From an uncultured Clostridia bacterium (GTDB lineage: Bacteria > Bacillota > Clostridia > TANB77 > CAG-508): DNA of 59,705 nt. The translations under genes and the position numbers were made by a program. Below are positions 43,558 to 52,524 of the stretch, piece by piece. Location of the stretch: the NCBI GenBank assembly GCA_944392945.1, contig CALXYJ010000007.1, forward strand, positions 1 through 59,705, read 5' to 3'. The notes beneath the pieces are model-generated. The model saw nothing but the letters and a program-made list of their open reading frames with translations, did not search any database and had not been told where the DNA came from. The first letter of the stretch is position 1. Every line of letters starts with the position of its first letter.

Positions 43558-43728
43558 AATAGCTTTAGATTTTTGATCTGGCATACCAAATCTTTGTGAC
43601 AAATAACGAAGAGAAGCAGCTAGCTCTCCATCAGGACCACCATATTGAGAAATAATAACTTTTGCGAGTTTTGGGTTAGTACATTTTATATTAACTGGAT
43701 ATTGTAAAGTCTTTTTATAAGTCCACAT
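43535..43728 (-). CDS. cotJC: CotJC N-terminal part, with CGG +1 site beside the att core
   Basis: From ATG 43728 (behind AAGGAGG) the frame encodes WTYKKTLQYPVNIKCTNPKL, AKVIISQYGGPDGELAASLR and YLSQRFGMPDQKSKAILNDI, the conserved start of CotJC Mn-catalase-like coat proteins. It then reads CGG TAC TGA and stops at 43537. Skipping the C of CGG (43545) gives GGT ACT GAA GAA, the expected GTEE that leads into the other half (28206-28642). Full expression would therefore need excision of element B and the +1 skip. Read alone, the product is a 63-residue fragment. Confidence 0.85.
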
Positions 43729-43751
43729 TTAAAATTCCTCCTTCCCATGGC
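43715..43751 (-). CDS. cotJB: CotJB C-terminal tail, separated by element A
   Basis: CCA TGG GAA GGA GGA ATT TTA AAT GTG GAC TTA TAA encodes the conserved PWEGG tail of CotJB and stops inside cotJC, overlapping its start by 14 bases. The rest of cotJB lies at 46318-46598, beyond element A. The join CCT TGG CCA TGG restores EEPWPWEGG in frame. Confidence 0.82.
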
Positions 43752-43775
43752 CACCATTCGTTGACTTTAGAATAA
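43744..43775 (-). other. Att site of element A, cotJB 3' side
   Basis: On the minus strand, element arm AAAGTCAACGAATGG meets crossover TG (43753-43752) and cotJB sequence GCCATGGGAAGG. Confidence 0.68.
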
Positions 43776-43790
43776 GTGTTAAACATGAAT

Positions 43791-45116
43791 TTAAGAATTT
43801 TCTGGAAATGCGAACTTATACGCAATATGAATTTCATTGTCATTAATGACAATTTTATCTATTAATTTTAATAAAAGATTTCTATCAATAGAATTTTTAT
43901 TAAAATCAATTTTTATTCTACCAGGTGTAAAGTAAGAAAATATGATTTTTTTTAAGTCATTTAATACACTATCTATAAGATCATTTTCAGTTAAATGTAC
44001 ATTTGTACAAATTTTTTTACCATATTTTTTATAGTTTGAGCAAATACATCTAAAATTTTTATTGTGATTTTTACAATATGTAATTTTTGCACCACAACTA
44101 CAAAAAGTAATACCTCTTAATAAATGATGGGCGGAACTTTTATAATTCCATTCGTTTGCTTGTTTATTTAGTATTTCTTGAACGATATTAAAAGTTTGCC
44201 TGTCTATTATTGCTGGAAAGCAATTTTCTATAATTATTTGGTTTGATTCATCTACTTTTATATGTTTATTTATTTTATAATTGACTTTTGTAGTTTTATG
44301 CTGAACTAAATCACCAACATATGATCTATCTCTTAAAATTTTGTTTACTACAGTATTAGTCCATTTATATGTTTTATTATTATTTGGATTATAATAATTA
44401 GATTTTAATTCTTTATATTTTAGAGGAGTACTTATATTATGTTCGTTTAAATAATTGCAGATTTCTTTTTTTGTCATTCCATTTTTATACATCATGAAGA
44501 TATTATAAACATTTTTACTAACTTCTTCATCTATTAATACATTGTTTTTGTTTGTTGGATCTTTTTTTAGACCATAGGGTTGAAATGGCTTTATGCTTTT
44601 ACCATTTAATGCCATTGTCATAAGTATGGATCTTACCTTTTTAGAAGTATCTCGTGCGTAAGTATCGTTTATTACAGATTTAAATGGAGTTATATCATTA
44701 TTTGTATTGTTAATATCAAAAGTGTCTATATTATCGTTTATAGCTATATATCGCACATTTTTTGTTGGAAAATATTTTTCTATATAATAACCAGTTTCTA
44801 TATAATCTCTTCCTAATCTTGATAAGTCTTTAGTAATTACTACATTAATTTTTCCAACTTCAATATCTTGTATCATATGCTTAAAATCTGGTCTGTCAAA
44901 ATTAGTTCCACTATAGCCATCATCTATATATATTTTCAGAATAGTCCAACCTTTAAATTTTACAAATCGTTTTAATAATTCTATTTGATTGGCTATACTT
45001 TCTGATTGCTTTAAATGATCTTCTTTCATATCTGCGTTTGAAAGTCTTGTATATATTCCTACTTTCCAGTCTTTAAAATTAATAAAATCATTATATTTAT
45101 AAAAGAAATTATCCAA
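43791..45116 (-). CDS. Large serine recombinase of element A
   Basis: A 441-residue protein with no frame break. VGIYTRLSNADM (about residues 19-30) has the catalytic Ser, VVITKDLSRLGRDYIETGYY near 93 the conserved resolvase helix, and YARDTSKKVRSILMTMALNG near 152 leads into the recombinase domain. CSCGAKITYCKNHNKNFRCIC near 347-367 is the zinc ribbon. It resembles TnpX-type recombinases of Clostridia. The start is TTG 45116, overlapping the preceding stop, with CAGGAGG upstream. It ends 38 bases from the att crossover and presumably excises element A. Confidence 0.9.
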   Translation of the reverse strand: MDNFFYKYNDFINFKDWKVGIYTRLSNADMKEDHLKQSESIANQIELLKRFVKFKGWTILKIYIDDGYSGTNFDRPDFKHMIQDIEVGKINVVITKDLSRLGRDYIETGYYIEKYFPTKNVRYIAINDNIDTFDINNTNNDITPFKSVINDTYARDTSKKVRSILMTMALNGKSIKPFQPYGLKKDPTNKNNVLIDEEVSKNVYNIFMMYKNGMTKKEICNYLNEHNISTPLKYKELKSNYYNPNNNKTYKWTNTVVNKILRDRSYVGDLVQHKTTKVNYKINKHIKVDESNQIIIENCFPAIIDRQTFNIVQEILNKQANEWNYKSSAHHLLRGITFCSCGAKITYCKNHNKNFRCICSNYKKYGKKICTNVHLTENDLIDSVLNDLKKIIFSYFTPGRIKIDFNKNSIDRNLLLKLIDKIVINDNEIHIAYKFAFPENS

Positions 45117-45227
45117 TTATTTTTCCTCCTGAGAAAAACTATCTTTATTATCATTAAGCCATTCTTGAATAATCTCTACTATACTTTTTCCATCTTTTGT
45201 ATAAGTTCTAAATACATTTATTTTCAT
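45117..45227 (-). CDS. 36-residue protein coupled to the recombinase
   Basis: ATG 45227 behind AGGAG opens KINVFRTYTKDGKSIVEIIQ, ending in DNKDSFSQEEK. Its TAA is contiguous with the recombinase TTG, so the two are translationally coupled. It could be an excisionase-like directionality factor by position; sequence alone does not show it. Confidence 0.55.
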   Translation of the reverse strand: MKINVFRTYTKDGKSIVEIIQEWLNDNKDSFSQEEK

Positions 45228-45353
45228 AGCATCATCTCCTATTTTAAATATATTCTATAAAAATAAGATAATGATATGGAAAAGTTTACCATATAAATGT
45301 CGAAAGAAGTCGAAGCTTGTCTACAAAAGAGGTTAAAAGTATAATTAAATATA

Positions 45354-45382
45354 TTGACATAAAGATATAAAAGAGCTAATAT
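45354..45382 (+). promoter_or_regulatory. Promoter for the element A plus-strand gene
   Basis: TTGACA (45354-45359), 17-base spacer, TAATAT (45377-45382). The rest of 45228-45526 is A+T-rich without other signals. Confidence 0.65.
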
Positions 45383-45526
45383 TAAACTAGAAGTTAAGTT
45401 TAATTTAATATATAGAATAGATTTTCATATATTAAATTTAAAGCTAATAATAATGACAAATTAAAGTTTTTCATTTCTAGTAAAATAAATTAATTATCTT
45501 ACTCGTTATATAAAGGGGGAATTAAT

Positions 45527-46141
45527 ATGAATAAAAAACTAAAAGCTTTCATCATAATTTTAATAGCTATCATAGTAATTTTTGTAGTTTTAATACTTAT
45601 TAATGTAATCAGAAATAATTCTATTTTAAATAAGATTTATAACTCAAATGAGGAATTAGAAGCTTCTTTAAATAATTATTATTTCGAGTCAAATTCTGAT
45701 TTGTCGGAAGGTGAAACTAGAAATACAATGTATAAAATATATAACAATGGTGATAAATACATAATAGAAGACTATTATAATGATGGACTTGTTACTACAG
45801 AATGGGCAGATACATCTGCTCCAGAATATCTTACGATAGATCATACAACAGGAGAAAGAACAGAAGAAGATGCTATAAATTTTAAAGATATGTATAAGAG
45901 AGTATTTTTATCAAGTTATGTAAGTAAAGAAGATTCTAACGAAATTATAATGTCAAATTTAGTTACACCAATAAAAGTAGAAAATAATTGTTATGTAATA
46001 GAAGAAAATGATAATGTAATATATGTAGATGTAAATACTTGTAAGGTGTCTAAAATAATTTTTAGTGAAGGCAATGTTACTACAACATATAAGTTAAAAA
46101 ATAATGCTGTTACTGAAGACGAAGTTGTAAGACCTGAATAA
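45527..46141 (+). CDS. Membrane-anchored protein of unknown function, element A cargo
   Basis: A 204-residue protein. A single hydrophobic segment (KAFIIILIAIIVIFVVLILINVI, residues 6-28) anchors an extracytoplasmic domain of about 170 residues with alternating Tyr/Asp/Glu-rich strands (YKIYNNGDKYIIEDYYNDG). It resembles small surface lipoprotein-like folds, but there is no lipobox. Starts behind GGGGG at 45516-45520. Confidence 0.6.
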   Translation: MNKKLKAFIIILIAIIVIFVVLILINVIRNNSILNKIYNSNEELEASLNNYYFESNSDLSEGETRNTMYKIYNNGDKYIIEDYYNDGLVTTEWADTSAPEYLTIDHTTGERTEEDAINFKDMYKRVFLSSYVSKEDSNEIIMSNLVTPIKVENNCYVIEENDNVIYVDVNTCKVSKIIFSEGNVTTTYKLKNNAVTEDEVVRPE

Positions 46142-46238
46142 AATAATAAGAAATAATGAGAAAGATAATAAATTTACTAAAAGAAATGAAAATTTTGTAA
46201 GTAGAGAAATAGAAAAATAAAAAGTAGAATATTTTCAA

Positions 46239-46275
46239 AAGAGTCCGTATCTTAATTGATATGGATTCTTTTTGC
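46239..46275 (+). terminator. Terminator of the element A cargo gene
   Basis: AAGAGTCCGTATC (46239-46251) pairs with GATATGGATTCTT (46258-46270), followed by TTT. Confidence 0.7.
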
Positions 46276-46299
46276 TTAAAAGAATCCTATAATAAGTAT

Positions 46300-46326
46300 C
46301 CAAGAATGAACGAATGCCAAGGTTCC
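46300..46326 (-). other. Att site of element A, cotJB 5' side
   Basis: On the minus strand, cotJB sequence GAGGAACCT meets crossover TG (46319-46318) and element arm GCATTCGTTCATTCTTGG. Confidence 0.68.
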
Positions 46327-46598
46327 TCTAGCCATCTCCATTTATTGCAAGGGTAATTAATTGTTAAAGGTCCATATACTTTTTGGTATTTGTCTTCTAA
46401 ATCTTTTAATTCTTGGCAATATTTTCTGTGTAAACATAAAGCTTTTTGGTCTGTTGGATGTGTATCTAAATATAAAGTGAGATCATTAATTGCAAAAGAG
46501 TAACATCTTATTTGTTGCAATAATTCACCTTGCATTTCACAATTATTATTTGTCTGACATTCACATTTGCAAGTACATTCTATATTTTCATTTAACAT
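46318..46598 (-). CDS. cotJB: CotJB N-terminal part (spore-coat assembly protein), split by element A
   Basis: The frame from ATG 46598 encodes LLQQIRCYSFAINDLTLYLD, THPTDQKALCLHRKYCQELK and YGPLTINYPCNKWRWLEEPW, the conserved body of CotJB, preceded by a Cys-rich stretch. In the unexcised state it reads on into the element as HSFILGYLL and stops at 46287. Its ATG overlaps the end of cotJA. CotJB is expressed in the mother cell and belongs to the inner coat CotJ complex. Confidence 0.88.
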
Positions 46599-46939
46599 TT
46601 ATTACACCCCTTTCCAATTTCATTTCTAGATCTTATATAATCTATTTGTTGCATAGATTGACCTGGGGAATAGGGGCTAACTAATTCAGGAAAAAGGGAT
46701 CCCATTTTTAATCCAATACAAGGTTTAAAAGTTTTATCCATATATTGTATTGGAACATAACTTTGACCAAGCATTGGATTATCTGGAAATACATTAGCTT
46801 CTTCTGCAAATCCACATGAGCAACTATCATAATTATCTTCTATATAAGAACTAACAGAACTACAATTAGTTTCTAACATATCTGTAGAATTGTTATTGTT
46901 ATTGTTCATACAACAACATTTTTGATATCTTCTGAACAT
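46592..46939 (-). CDS. cotJA: CotJA spore-coat protein
   Basis: A 115-residue protein with an N-terminal Cys/Asn-rich extension (CCCMNNNNNN). The CotJA core is MLGQSYVPIQYMDKTFKPCI, GLKMGSLFPELVSPYSPGQS and MQQIDYI (about residues 56-102). It heads the cotJABC operon behind AAGGAGG. A CATATAAT box about 25 bases upstream of the ATG resembles a sigma-E -10, but a matching -35 at proper spacing is not convincing. Confidence 0.9.
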   Translation of the reverse strand: MFRRYQKCCCMNNNNNNSTDMLETNCSSVSSYIEDNYDSCSCGFAEEANVFPDNPMLGQSYVPIQYMDKTFKPCIGLKMGSLFPELVSPYSPGQSMQQIDYIRSRNEIGKGCNKC

Positions 46940-47059
46940 ATTTTATTCCTCCTTTTATAACATTATATGAGGAAAAAAATATTTTGCGACAAAAGTGTAC
47001 AAATAAAAACAAAAATCTTGTAATAATTTTAATAGTTATTATAATAACAATAAGCTAAT

Positions 47060-48289
47060 TTAAAGTGTTATAATTCTTTGAGTATAATCTAAATTTGCCC
47101 AAGAATCATTTTGATATGCTAAAGTATAAATATTTGTAGCTAATATATCTTTATTTAACATTTCTTTATAAATTTTATGACTAGAAGAATCAAGAAAAGT
47201 TTTTACAGAAGTTACAAACGTAATTTTAGGATTAGCCTTATAAATTTCGGATATGAGTTCTTTTCCTTTTTGATTATATCCAAGAACTCGTGCGTATGGA
47301 ATTGTTTTTCTAGAGATATACATATCCTTTTTTGTGATATCTAATAAAATGTATAATAGAATCCTTTGTATTCTAGTTTGAGTATACCTTTTAGATTTTA
47401 TAATATTTATTAATTCAGGTAGTGTATTGCAAGAATTTGCAGCATTTTTTATGGTGTTTTCTAATCCTTCGTTTATTTCTGGATATTTTTTTAAATCAAA
47501 AGTAGAAAGTCTTCTAAGAGCATATAAAATTTCTTTTTCAAATTGAGAAATATCTAGTACATATCGTTTATTTTCGATTTCTTGCATTAGTAAATTATAA
47601 GAATCTATTGGCATAACTTTTCTAATATCTCCATATTGTTTATTTATTACCATATTTCTTATCGCAGTGGCACTAGCATATTCATCAACAATACAATTAC
47701 TGTTATAAAAAGCTTTTTCACGTTTTATAGAAAAAGGTTTTATATGCGATTTATATTTTTTTAAGGCTTTTAAATATTCTATTGCAAGAGTGTTATTTGG
47801 TTGATTTAATATGTTAAAATATTTAGGATCATTTAAATATAACAATATTGCATTTTCTCTAGCTTTAGGAAATGATATTCCCTTTTTTAGTTCTGAATTA
47901 AGCAATTCTATATATTGTTTTGGTTCTTCATATAAAATCCCAGAAATACGATTTAAAACATCGATATCAGAATTTTCAGATCCAAAAGATACTGTGTCAA
48001 CGATTTTTAATGAATTTAAAAGTTTTATAGCACCTTCTGCGAAATTTTCTGCACTTGAAATAGAATATACTGTAGGGAGCTCTAATACTAAATCAATACC
48101 ATTTTTTAGTGCCATTTCTGCTTTTATCCATTTGTTAACGATAGATGTATTACCTCGTTGAACAAAATTACCACTCATTATGCAAATACTAAATTCAGTG
48201 CCAGTTTCTTCTTTTGATTTTGCTAAATGCAAAGCATGTCCATTATGAAAAGGATTATATTCTGCAATTATTCCCAAAACTTTTGACAT
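47060..48289 (-). CDS. tmcAL: tRNA(Met) cytidine acetate ligase
   Basis: A 409-residue protein. IAEYNPFHNGHALHL (residues 8-22) is the HIGH-like nucleotidyltransferase motif and VQRGNTSIVNKWIKAEMAL near 43 the family signature. LELPTVYSISSAENFAEGA and VSFGSENSDI follow near 70-100. TmcAL activates acetate with ATP to make ac4C34 in elongator tRNA-Met. No CGG occurs in this gene. The start follows GGAGG. Confidence 0.92.
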   Translation of the reverse strand: MSKVLGIIAEYNPFHNGHALHLAKSKEETGTEFSICIMSGNFVQRGNTSIVNKWIKAEMALKNGIDLVLELPTVYSISSAENFAEGAIKLLNSLKIVDTVSFGSENSDIDVLNRISGILYEEPKQYIELLNSELKKGISFPKARENAILLYLNDPKYFNILNQPNNTLAIEYLKALKKYKSHIKPFSIKREKAFYNSNCIVDEYASATAIRNMVINKQYGDIRKVMPIDSYNLLMQEIENKRYVLDISQFEKEILYALRRLSTFDLKKYPEINEGLENTIKNAANSCNTLPELINIIKSKRYTQTRIQRILLYILLDITKKDMYISRKTIPYARVLGYNQKGKELISEIYKANPKITFVTSVKTFLDSSSHKIYKEMLNKDILATNIYTLAYQNDSWANLDYTQRIITL

Positions 48290-48374
48290 ATTTAAACCTC
48301 CTTATTGTAGTATAAACAAATTATTGATATAATATCATAAAATGGCAAAAATTTCAAATATAGGAGAATATCAT

Positions 48375-48812
48375 ATGGAAGAAATAACATTATATACAGA
48401 TGGTGCTTGTTCTGGTAATCCGGGCCCTGGTGGATGGGGAGCAATATTAATGTATAAAGGAAATAAAAAAGAAATCTCAGGTGGTAAAAAAAATACAACC
48501 AATAATGAAATGGAAATTACAGCAGTAATAGAAGGTCTAAAAAATTTAAAATATCCATGTTCTGTTAAATTATATAGTGATAGTGCTTATGTGGTTAATT
48601 GTTTTAATCAAGGGTGGATATATAATTGGATAAAAAATGGATGGAAAAACTCTGCAAAAGAGCCTGTAAAAAATAAAGAATTATGGGAAGAATTATACGA
48701 ACTCACGAAAATACATAAGGTGGAATTTATAAAAGTAAAAGGTCATAGTGATAACGAATATAATAATAGATGTGATGAATTAGCAAGAAAAGCTATAAAA
48801 GAATTGAAATAG
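48375..48812 (+). CDS. rnhA: Ribonuclease HI
   Basis: A 145-residue enzyme that degrades RNA in RNA-DNA hybrids. [19 protein letters not shown] (residues 6-24) carries the first catalytic Asp, [13 protein letters not shown] near 44 the Glu, [11 protein letters not shown] near 66 the second Asp and [15 protein letters not shown] near 123 the His/Asp. ATG 48375 is chosen over ATG 48342 because AGGAG lies at 48362-48366. Confidence 0.93.
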   Translation: MEEITLYTDGACSGNPGPGGWGAILMYKGNKKEISGGKKNTTNNEMEITAVIEGLKNLKYPCSVKLYSDSAYVVNCFNQGWIYNWIKNGWKNSAKEPVKNKELWEELYELTKIHKVEFIKVKGHSDNEYNNRCDELARKAIKELK

Positions 48813-48890
48813 TTATACAAAATTATGTTTACTAAAAATATTGTTTATTTATCCAAAATATGGTATAATAGAAACGTGGGAGGTAGGCTT

Positions 48891-49466
48891 ATGAAAATAA
48901 TCGGAGTAACAGGTAGTTCAGGAGCTGGTAAGGATACATTATGTGAAATTCTAGAAAATAAATATAATGCAGAAATAATAGATGCAGATAAAATTGCAAG
49001 AGAACTATCAAAAAAAGGAACAATGTATTTACAATCAATTGTTAACAGTTTTGGTTCTAGTATAGTAGATAGACAAGGTGAATTAAATAGAAAAAAATTA
49101 GCAAGTATAATATATGAAGATGATAAAAAAAGGGAAGAATTAAATAAACTTACCTTTATTTATGTAGTAGATGAGATAAAAAAGAGAATTAACAAAATAA
49201 GAAAAAAAATAATCGTTATTAATGCTCCTTTATTATTTGAGAGCAATTTAGACCAAGTTTGTGATTTTGTTATATGTGTTATAGCTGATAGAAATATTCA
49301 AATAGAAAGAATAATGAAAAGAGATAATATAAAAGAAGATGAAGCGGAAAAAAGATTAAATATGCAAAACACAGATGAATTTTATATGGAAAATGCAGAT
49401 TATATTATACATAATAAAGGTGATATAAAAGATATGGAAAAACAATTAAAAGATATTAACATATAA
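48891..49466 (+). CDS. coaE: Dephospho-CoA kinase
   Basis: A 191-residue P-loop kinase. GVTGSSGAGKDTL (residues 5-17) is the Walker A, EIIDADKIAREL near 28 binds substrate, and INAPLLFESNLDQVCDFVIC near 104-123 is typical of CoaE. It catalyses the last step of CoA synthesis, ATP + dephospho-CoA. ATG 48891 has GGGAGG upstream. A TATAAT -10 lies at about 48864. Confidence 0.92.
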   Translation: MKIIGVTGSSGAGKDTLCEILENKYNAEIIDADKIARELSKKGTMYLQSIVNSFGSSIVDRQGELNRKKLASIIYEDDKKREELNKLTFIYVVDEIKKRINKIRKKIIVINAPLLFESNLDQVCDFVICVIADRNIQIERIMKRDNIKEDEAEKRLNMQNTDEFYMENADYIIHNKGDIKDMEKQLKDINI

Positions 49467-49488
49467 TTTGGTTTTTATAGAAAATAAT

Positions 49489-49528
49489 AAACACATGTAT
49501 AAATTTCAATTTGTGCATGTGTTTTTTT
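49489..49528 (+). terminator. Terminator after coaE
   Basis: AAACACATG (49489-49497) pairs with CATGTGTTT (49516-49524), followed by T residues. Confidence 0.8.
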
Positions 49529-49668
49529 GTTTATAAATAAATCTATAAATTATTAGAAGAACTTTTTATATTTAGGTACACTGTTACAAAAATATTACAT
49601 TTTTGTTATTTTATTGAAAAGAAAAGAGTGATAACATATAATTAACAAAAAGTATTACAAGAGGGGTA

Positions 49669-50487
49669 ATGGATATGAATTGTGAAAGTTTTGCAGATAT
49701 GATGTTAAGTGAAAGAAGATTATCAGAAAAAATGAAAATATTGATGTACTTTAAGAAAAATCATGATTGCTATTTTGATAATACAGTTATTTTTAAAACA
49801 GTAATTTGTAGTATGTTCTTAGATCATTGTAAACCAGATGTTGATAATAATTTAGTATTAACAGCTTGTTTAATGTATGCTTGCAAAAAAAGTGTAATTT
49901 CTTTTACAGAAGAAAAAAGGAAAACCTATTTAGAAGAGGGAGCAGAATATCTTGAACAGTTGGGGTTTGACGATAAATTTTGTAGAATTTGTAGACAAGC
50001 TAATAGAAATGCAAACATTACGCCAAGAGATAAAGAAGGAGATATATTAGAGTTAATTGATAATTTTGGTATGTTATTAGATAGAGATGACAGAAGGGCT
50101 TTTAATCCAATTGAAGCATTATTTATATTAGAAAATGAAAACTTAAGAGGTCTAGAAAATTTTTATTTACAAGATTTTAAAGAGTTTGTAATGGAAATGG
50201 AGAATTTAGAAACAATTGGATTGGATACAACAAAAATAATAACCAGATGGCAAACTAAAATAAATGAACTTCCAAAATATAATATTGTAAAAGGCATAGA
50301 AGCAGCAATTGAATATAGAACTACAGCTAAAAAATTGTATATAGAAGGTAAAAAAATAGAAGTTAATAAAGATGGAATAAGAGATAAAAAACAAGAGATA
50401 AGTGCAGATAGAAGAATTAAGCACGAACTTGCAAAACAAATTGATGAAGAACATAAATTTTCAGAATTGTTAAATTTAGATAAATAA
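49669..50487 (+). CDS. Protein of unknown function, helical
   Basis: A 272-residue protein, probably all-helical, with FDDKFCRICRQANRNA near 100 and a charged C-terminus (EISADRRIKHELAKQIDEEH). It resembles HD-fold scaffolds in helix pattern, but the HD residues are not evident. It lies 40 bases before the PHP-family gene. ATG 49669 follows GAGGGG. Confidence 0.55.
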   Translation: MDMNCESFADMMLSERRLSEKMKILMYFKKNHDCYFDNTVIFKTVICSMFLDHCKPDVDNNLVLTACLMYACKKSVISFTEEKRKTYLEEGAEYLEQLGFDDKFCRICRQANRNANITPRDKEGDILELIDNFGMLLDRDDRRAFNPIEALFILENENLRGLENFYLQDFKEFVMEMENLETIGLDTTKIITRWQTKINELPKYNIVKGIEAAIEYRTTAKKLYIEGKKIEVNKDGIRDKKQEISADRRIKHELAKQIDEEHKFSELLNLDK

Positions 50488-50527
50488 TAAATTATAGTGA
50501 CTTTTAATAAATTGGAGGAATAAAGAA

Positions 50528-51733
50528 ATGAACGAATTTTTTGCGGATTTGCATGTACACATAGGAAGAGCAGAGAATAATAAACCCATAAAGATTACTG
50601 CTGCCAAAAGCTTAAATTTTGCAAATATTGCAAAAGAATGTGAAGAAAGAAAAGGTATAAATATAGTAGGAGTAATAGATTGTGCATCTCCATATGTTAT
50701 TCAAGACATAGAAGAATTTCTAAAATCAGGGGATGCATATGAGTTAGAAGATGGTGGAATTATATATAAAGATAAAGTATGTATAATTCTTGGAAGTGAG
50801 ACAGAAACTTCAGAAAAAGGAAGAAATGGGAAAAAGGGTGCAGCACATAATTTATGTTATTTTCCACATCTAAAAGATATAAAAGCATATTCTGAAGAAA
50901 TGAGTAAACATATAAAAAATATAACATTAAGTACACAAAGGTCAGATTTATCAGGATATGAGCTAATAGACATAGTAGAAAAATATAATGGTATTTTAAT
51001 ACCAGCTCATGCATTTACACCATTTAAGAGTTATTATGGAAATTGTACAGATAGACTAAAAGATATATTTAGGGAAAAATATGATAAAATTTTTGCAATA
51101 GAATTAGGTTTAAGTTCGGATACATATTTAGCAGATATGATTTCAGAATTAGAAAATAAAACTTTTGTAACAAATTCTGATGCACATTCATTACCAAAAA
51201 TAGCAAGAGAATACAATAAAGTTAGGATGGAGGATATTTCTTTTAAAGAATTGGTAAAAGCTTTAAAAAATGAAGATGGAAGACAAATTGTTGCAAATTA
51301 TGGTTTAGATCCAAAATTAGGTAAATATCATAGAACATATTGTGATGCATGTAATTCTACAATTCAAACAAAAGAACCAGTTGAAGTTTGTCCTTATTGT
51401 GGAAGCAATAAAGTTACGTTTGGTGTTTTTGATAGAATAGAATTAATAAAAGATAAAAAAGAATCTAAAAGTCCAAAAAATAGACCTGAATATATTTACC
51501 AAATTCCATTAGGATTTGTACCAGGTTTAGGAAATAAAACAATAGAAAAACTTTTAGATAATTTCGGAACAGAAATGAATATATTACATAAATTATCTTT
51601 TGATGATATAGAAGCTGTAGTAGGAACAAAACTTGCAACAATTATTGATGAATCAAGAAAAGGAAAATTGCAAATACAATCCGGTGGAGGAGGAAACTAC
51701 GGAAAAGTTTCTACTAAAACATTGGATAACTAG
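50528..51733 (+). CDS. PHP-domain nuclease, endonuclease Q-like
   Basis: A 401-residue protein. The PHP metal motif FFADLHVHIGRA is at residues 4-15, DCASPYVIQD near 51, LGSETETSEKG near 88, LIPAHAFTPFKS near 157 and TNSDAHSLPK near 217. A zinc ribbon (CDACNST...CPYCGSNK, about residues 274-297) and a C-terminal helix-hairpin-helix (GLGNKTIEKLLDNFG) complete the EndoQ layout. The family nicks DNA at deaminated bases; in bacteria this is inferred from homology. Confidence 0.8.
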   Translation: MNEFFADLHVHIGRAENNKPIKITAAKSLNFANIAKECEERKGINIVGVIDCASPYVIQDIEEFLKSGDAYELEDGGIIYKDKVCIILGSETETSEKGRNGKKGAAHNLCYFPHLKDIKAYSEEMSKHIKNITLSTQRSDLSGYELIDIVEKYNGILIPAHAFTPFKSYYGNCTDRLKDIFREKYDKIFAIELGLSSDTYLADMISELENKTFVTNSDAHSLPKIAREYNKVRMEDISFKELVKALKNEDGRQIVANYGLDPKLGKYHRTYCDACNSTIQTKEPVEVCPYCGSNKVTFGVFDRIELIKDKKESKSPKNRPEYIYQIPLGFVPGLGNKTIEKLLDNFGTEMNILHKLSFDDIEAVVGTKLATIIDESRKGKLQIQSGGGGNYGKVSTKTLDN

Positions 51734-51791
51734 TTCTAAAAATCATTTTATTACATAGATATTATGTATAAATAATTCTATGGAGGATAAA

Positions 51792-52427
51792 ATGAAAAAA
51801 GCTAAAAATGCCTATTTGGATATAATTATAAAAAATTTTATAGAAAATAAAAAAACATATTTGCTTTTATTAATATTTTTATTTATAGGAATTGTTTTAG
51901 GAGTATTTTTTATAAATAATGCTGATGAGTCACAAAGAAATGAAGTTAGTGAATATATAAATAATTTTGTAAGTACATTAAAAACTAATAATAATATTGA
52001 TAAAAATGAATTAATAAAAGTATCAATAAAAAGAAATATATTAATGGGAATAATATTATGGTTTATAGGTTCAACAATTATTGGATTGCCACTAATATAT
52101 TTTTTTGTGGTTTATAAAGGATTATGTATAGGCTATACAATGGCAGGAGCTATGATAGCATTAGGCACAGGAAGAGGTGTTGTTTTTTGTATAGGGAGTA
52201 TCTTATTTCAGAATATTATTTTTATTCCAGCATTGTTTTTAATAGCAGTAAGTAGTACAAAATTATGTTATGCTATCATAAAAAATAGAAGTAAAGAAAA
52301 TATAAAATTAGAATTAGTTAAACATTGTATATTGTCTATAATGAGCATATTATTATTTATGTTATCTTCATTATTAGAAGTATATATATCAACTAATTTA
52401 CTTACAATTATTACAAAATATATATAA
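51792..52427 (+). CDS. spoIIM: Stage II sporulation protein M
   Basis: A 211-residue membrane protein with five hydrophobic segments. The N-terminal TM (YLLLLIFLFIGIVLGVFFI), GIILWFIGSTIIGLPLIYFF and FVVYKGLCIGYTMAGAMIALG (residues 108-128) match SpoIIM. With SpoIIP and SpoIID it drives engulfment by septal peptidoglycan hydrolysis. ATG 51792 is used because GGAGG lies inside the earlier ATG's reading. Its presence supports an endospore lineage. Confidence 0.88.
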   Translation: MKKAKNAYLDIIIKNFIENKKTYLLLLIFLFIGIVLGVFFINNADESQRNEVSEYINNFVSTLKTNNNIDKNELIKVSIKRNILMGIILWFIGSTIIGLPLIYFFVVYKGLCIGYTMAGAMIALGTGRGVVFCIGSILFQNIIFIPALFLIAVSSTKLCYAIIKNRSKENIKLELVKHCILSIMSILLFMLSSLLEVYISTNLLTIITKYI

Positions 52428-52524
52428 TAATTAGTAAAAATCTATTTACAATTTATTATAAATTATGATATAACTTATATAGTTTATGTAAATAAAATAA
52501 AAAAGCAGTAGAGGAGATAGTAGC

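Larger units (their letters stand above)
43753..46318 (-). mobile_element. Element A: 2.57-kb serine-recombinase element inside cotJB
   Basis: Bounded by the two parts of cotJB. It contains a serine recombinase, a 36-codon ORF before it and one membrane-anchored protein on the other strand. The inner ends join to a partial palindrome (CGAATGG-TG-GCATTCG). The outer ends join to give a 105-codon cotJB with no frame change. It is a minimal intervening element with no transfer genes. Confidence 0.82.
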
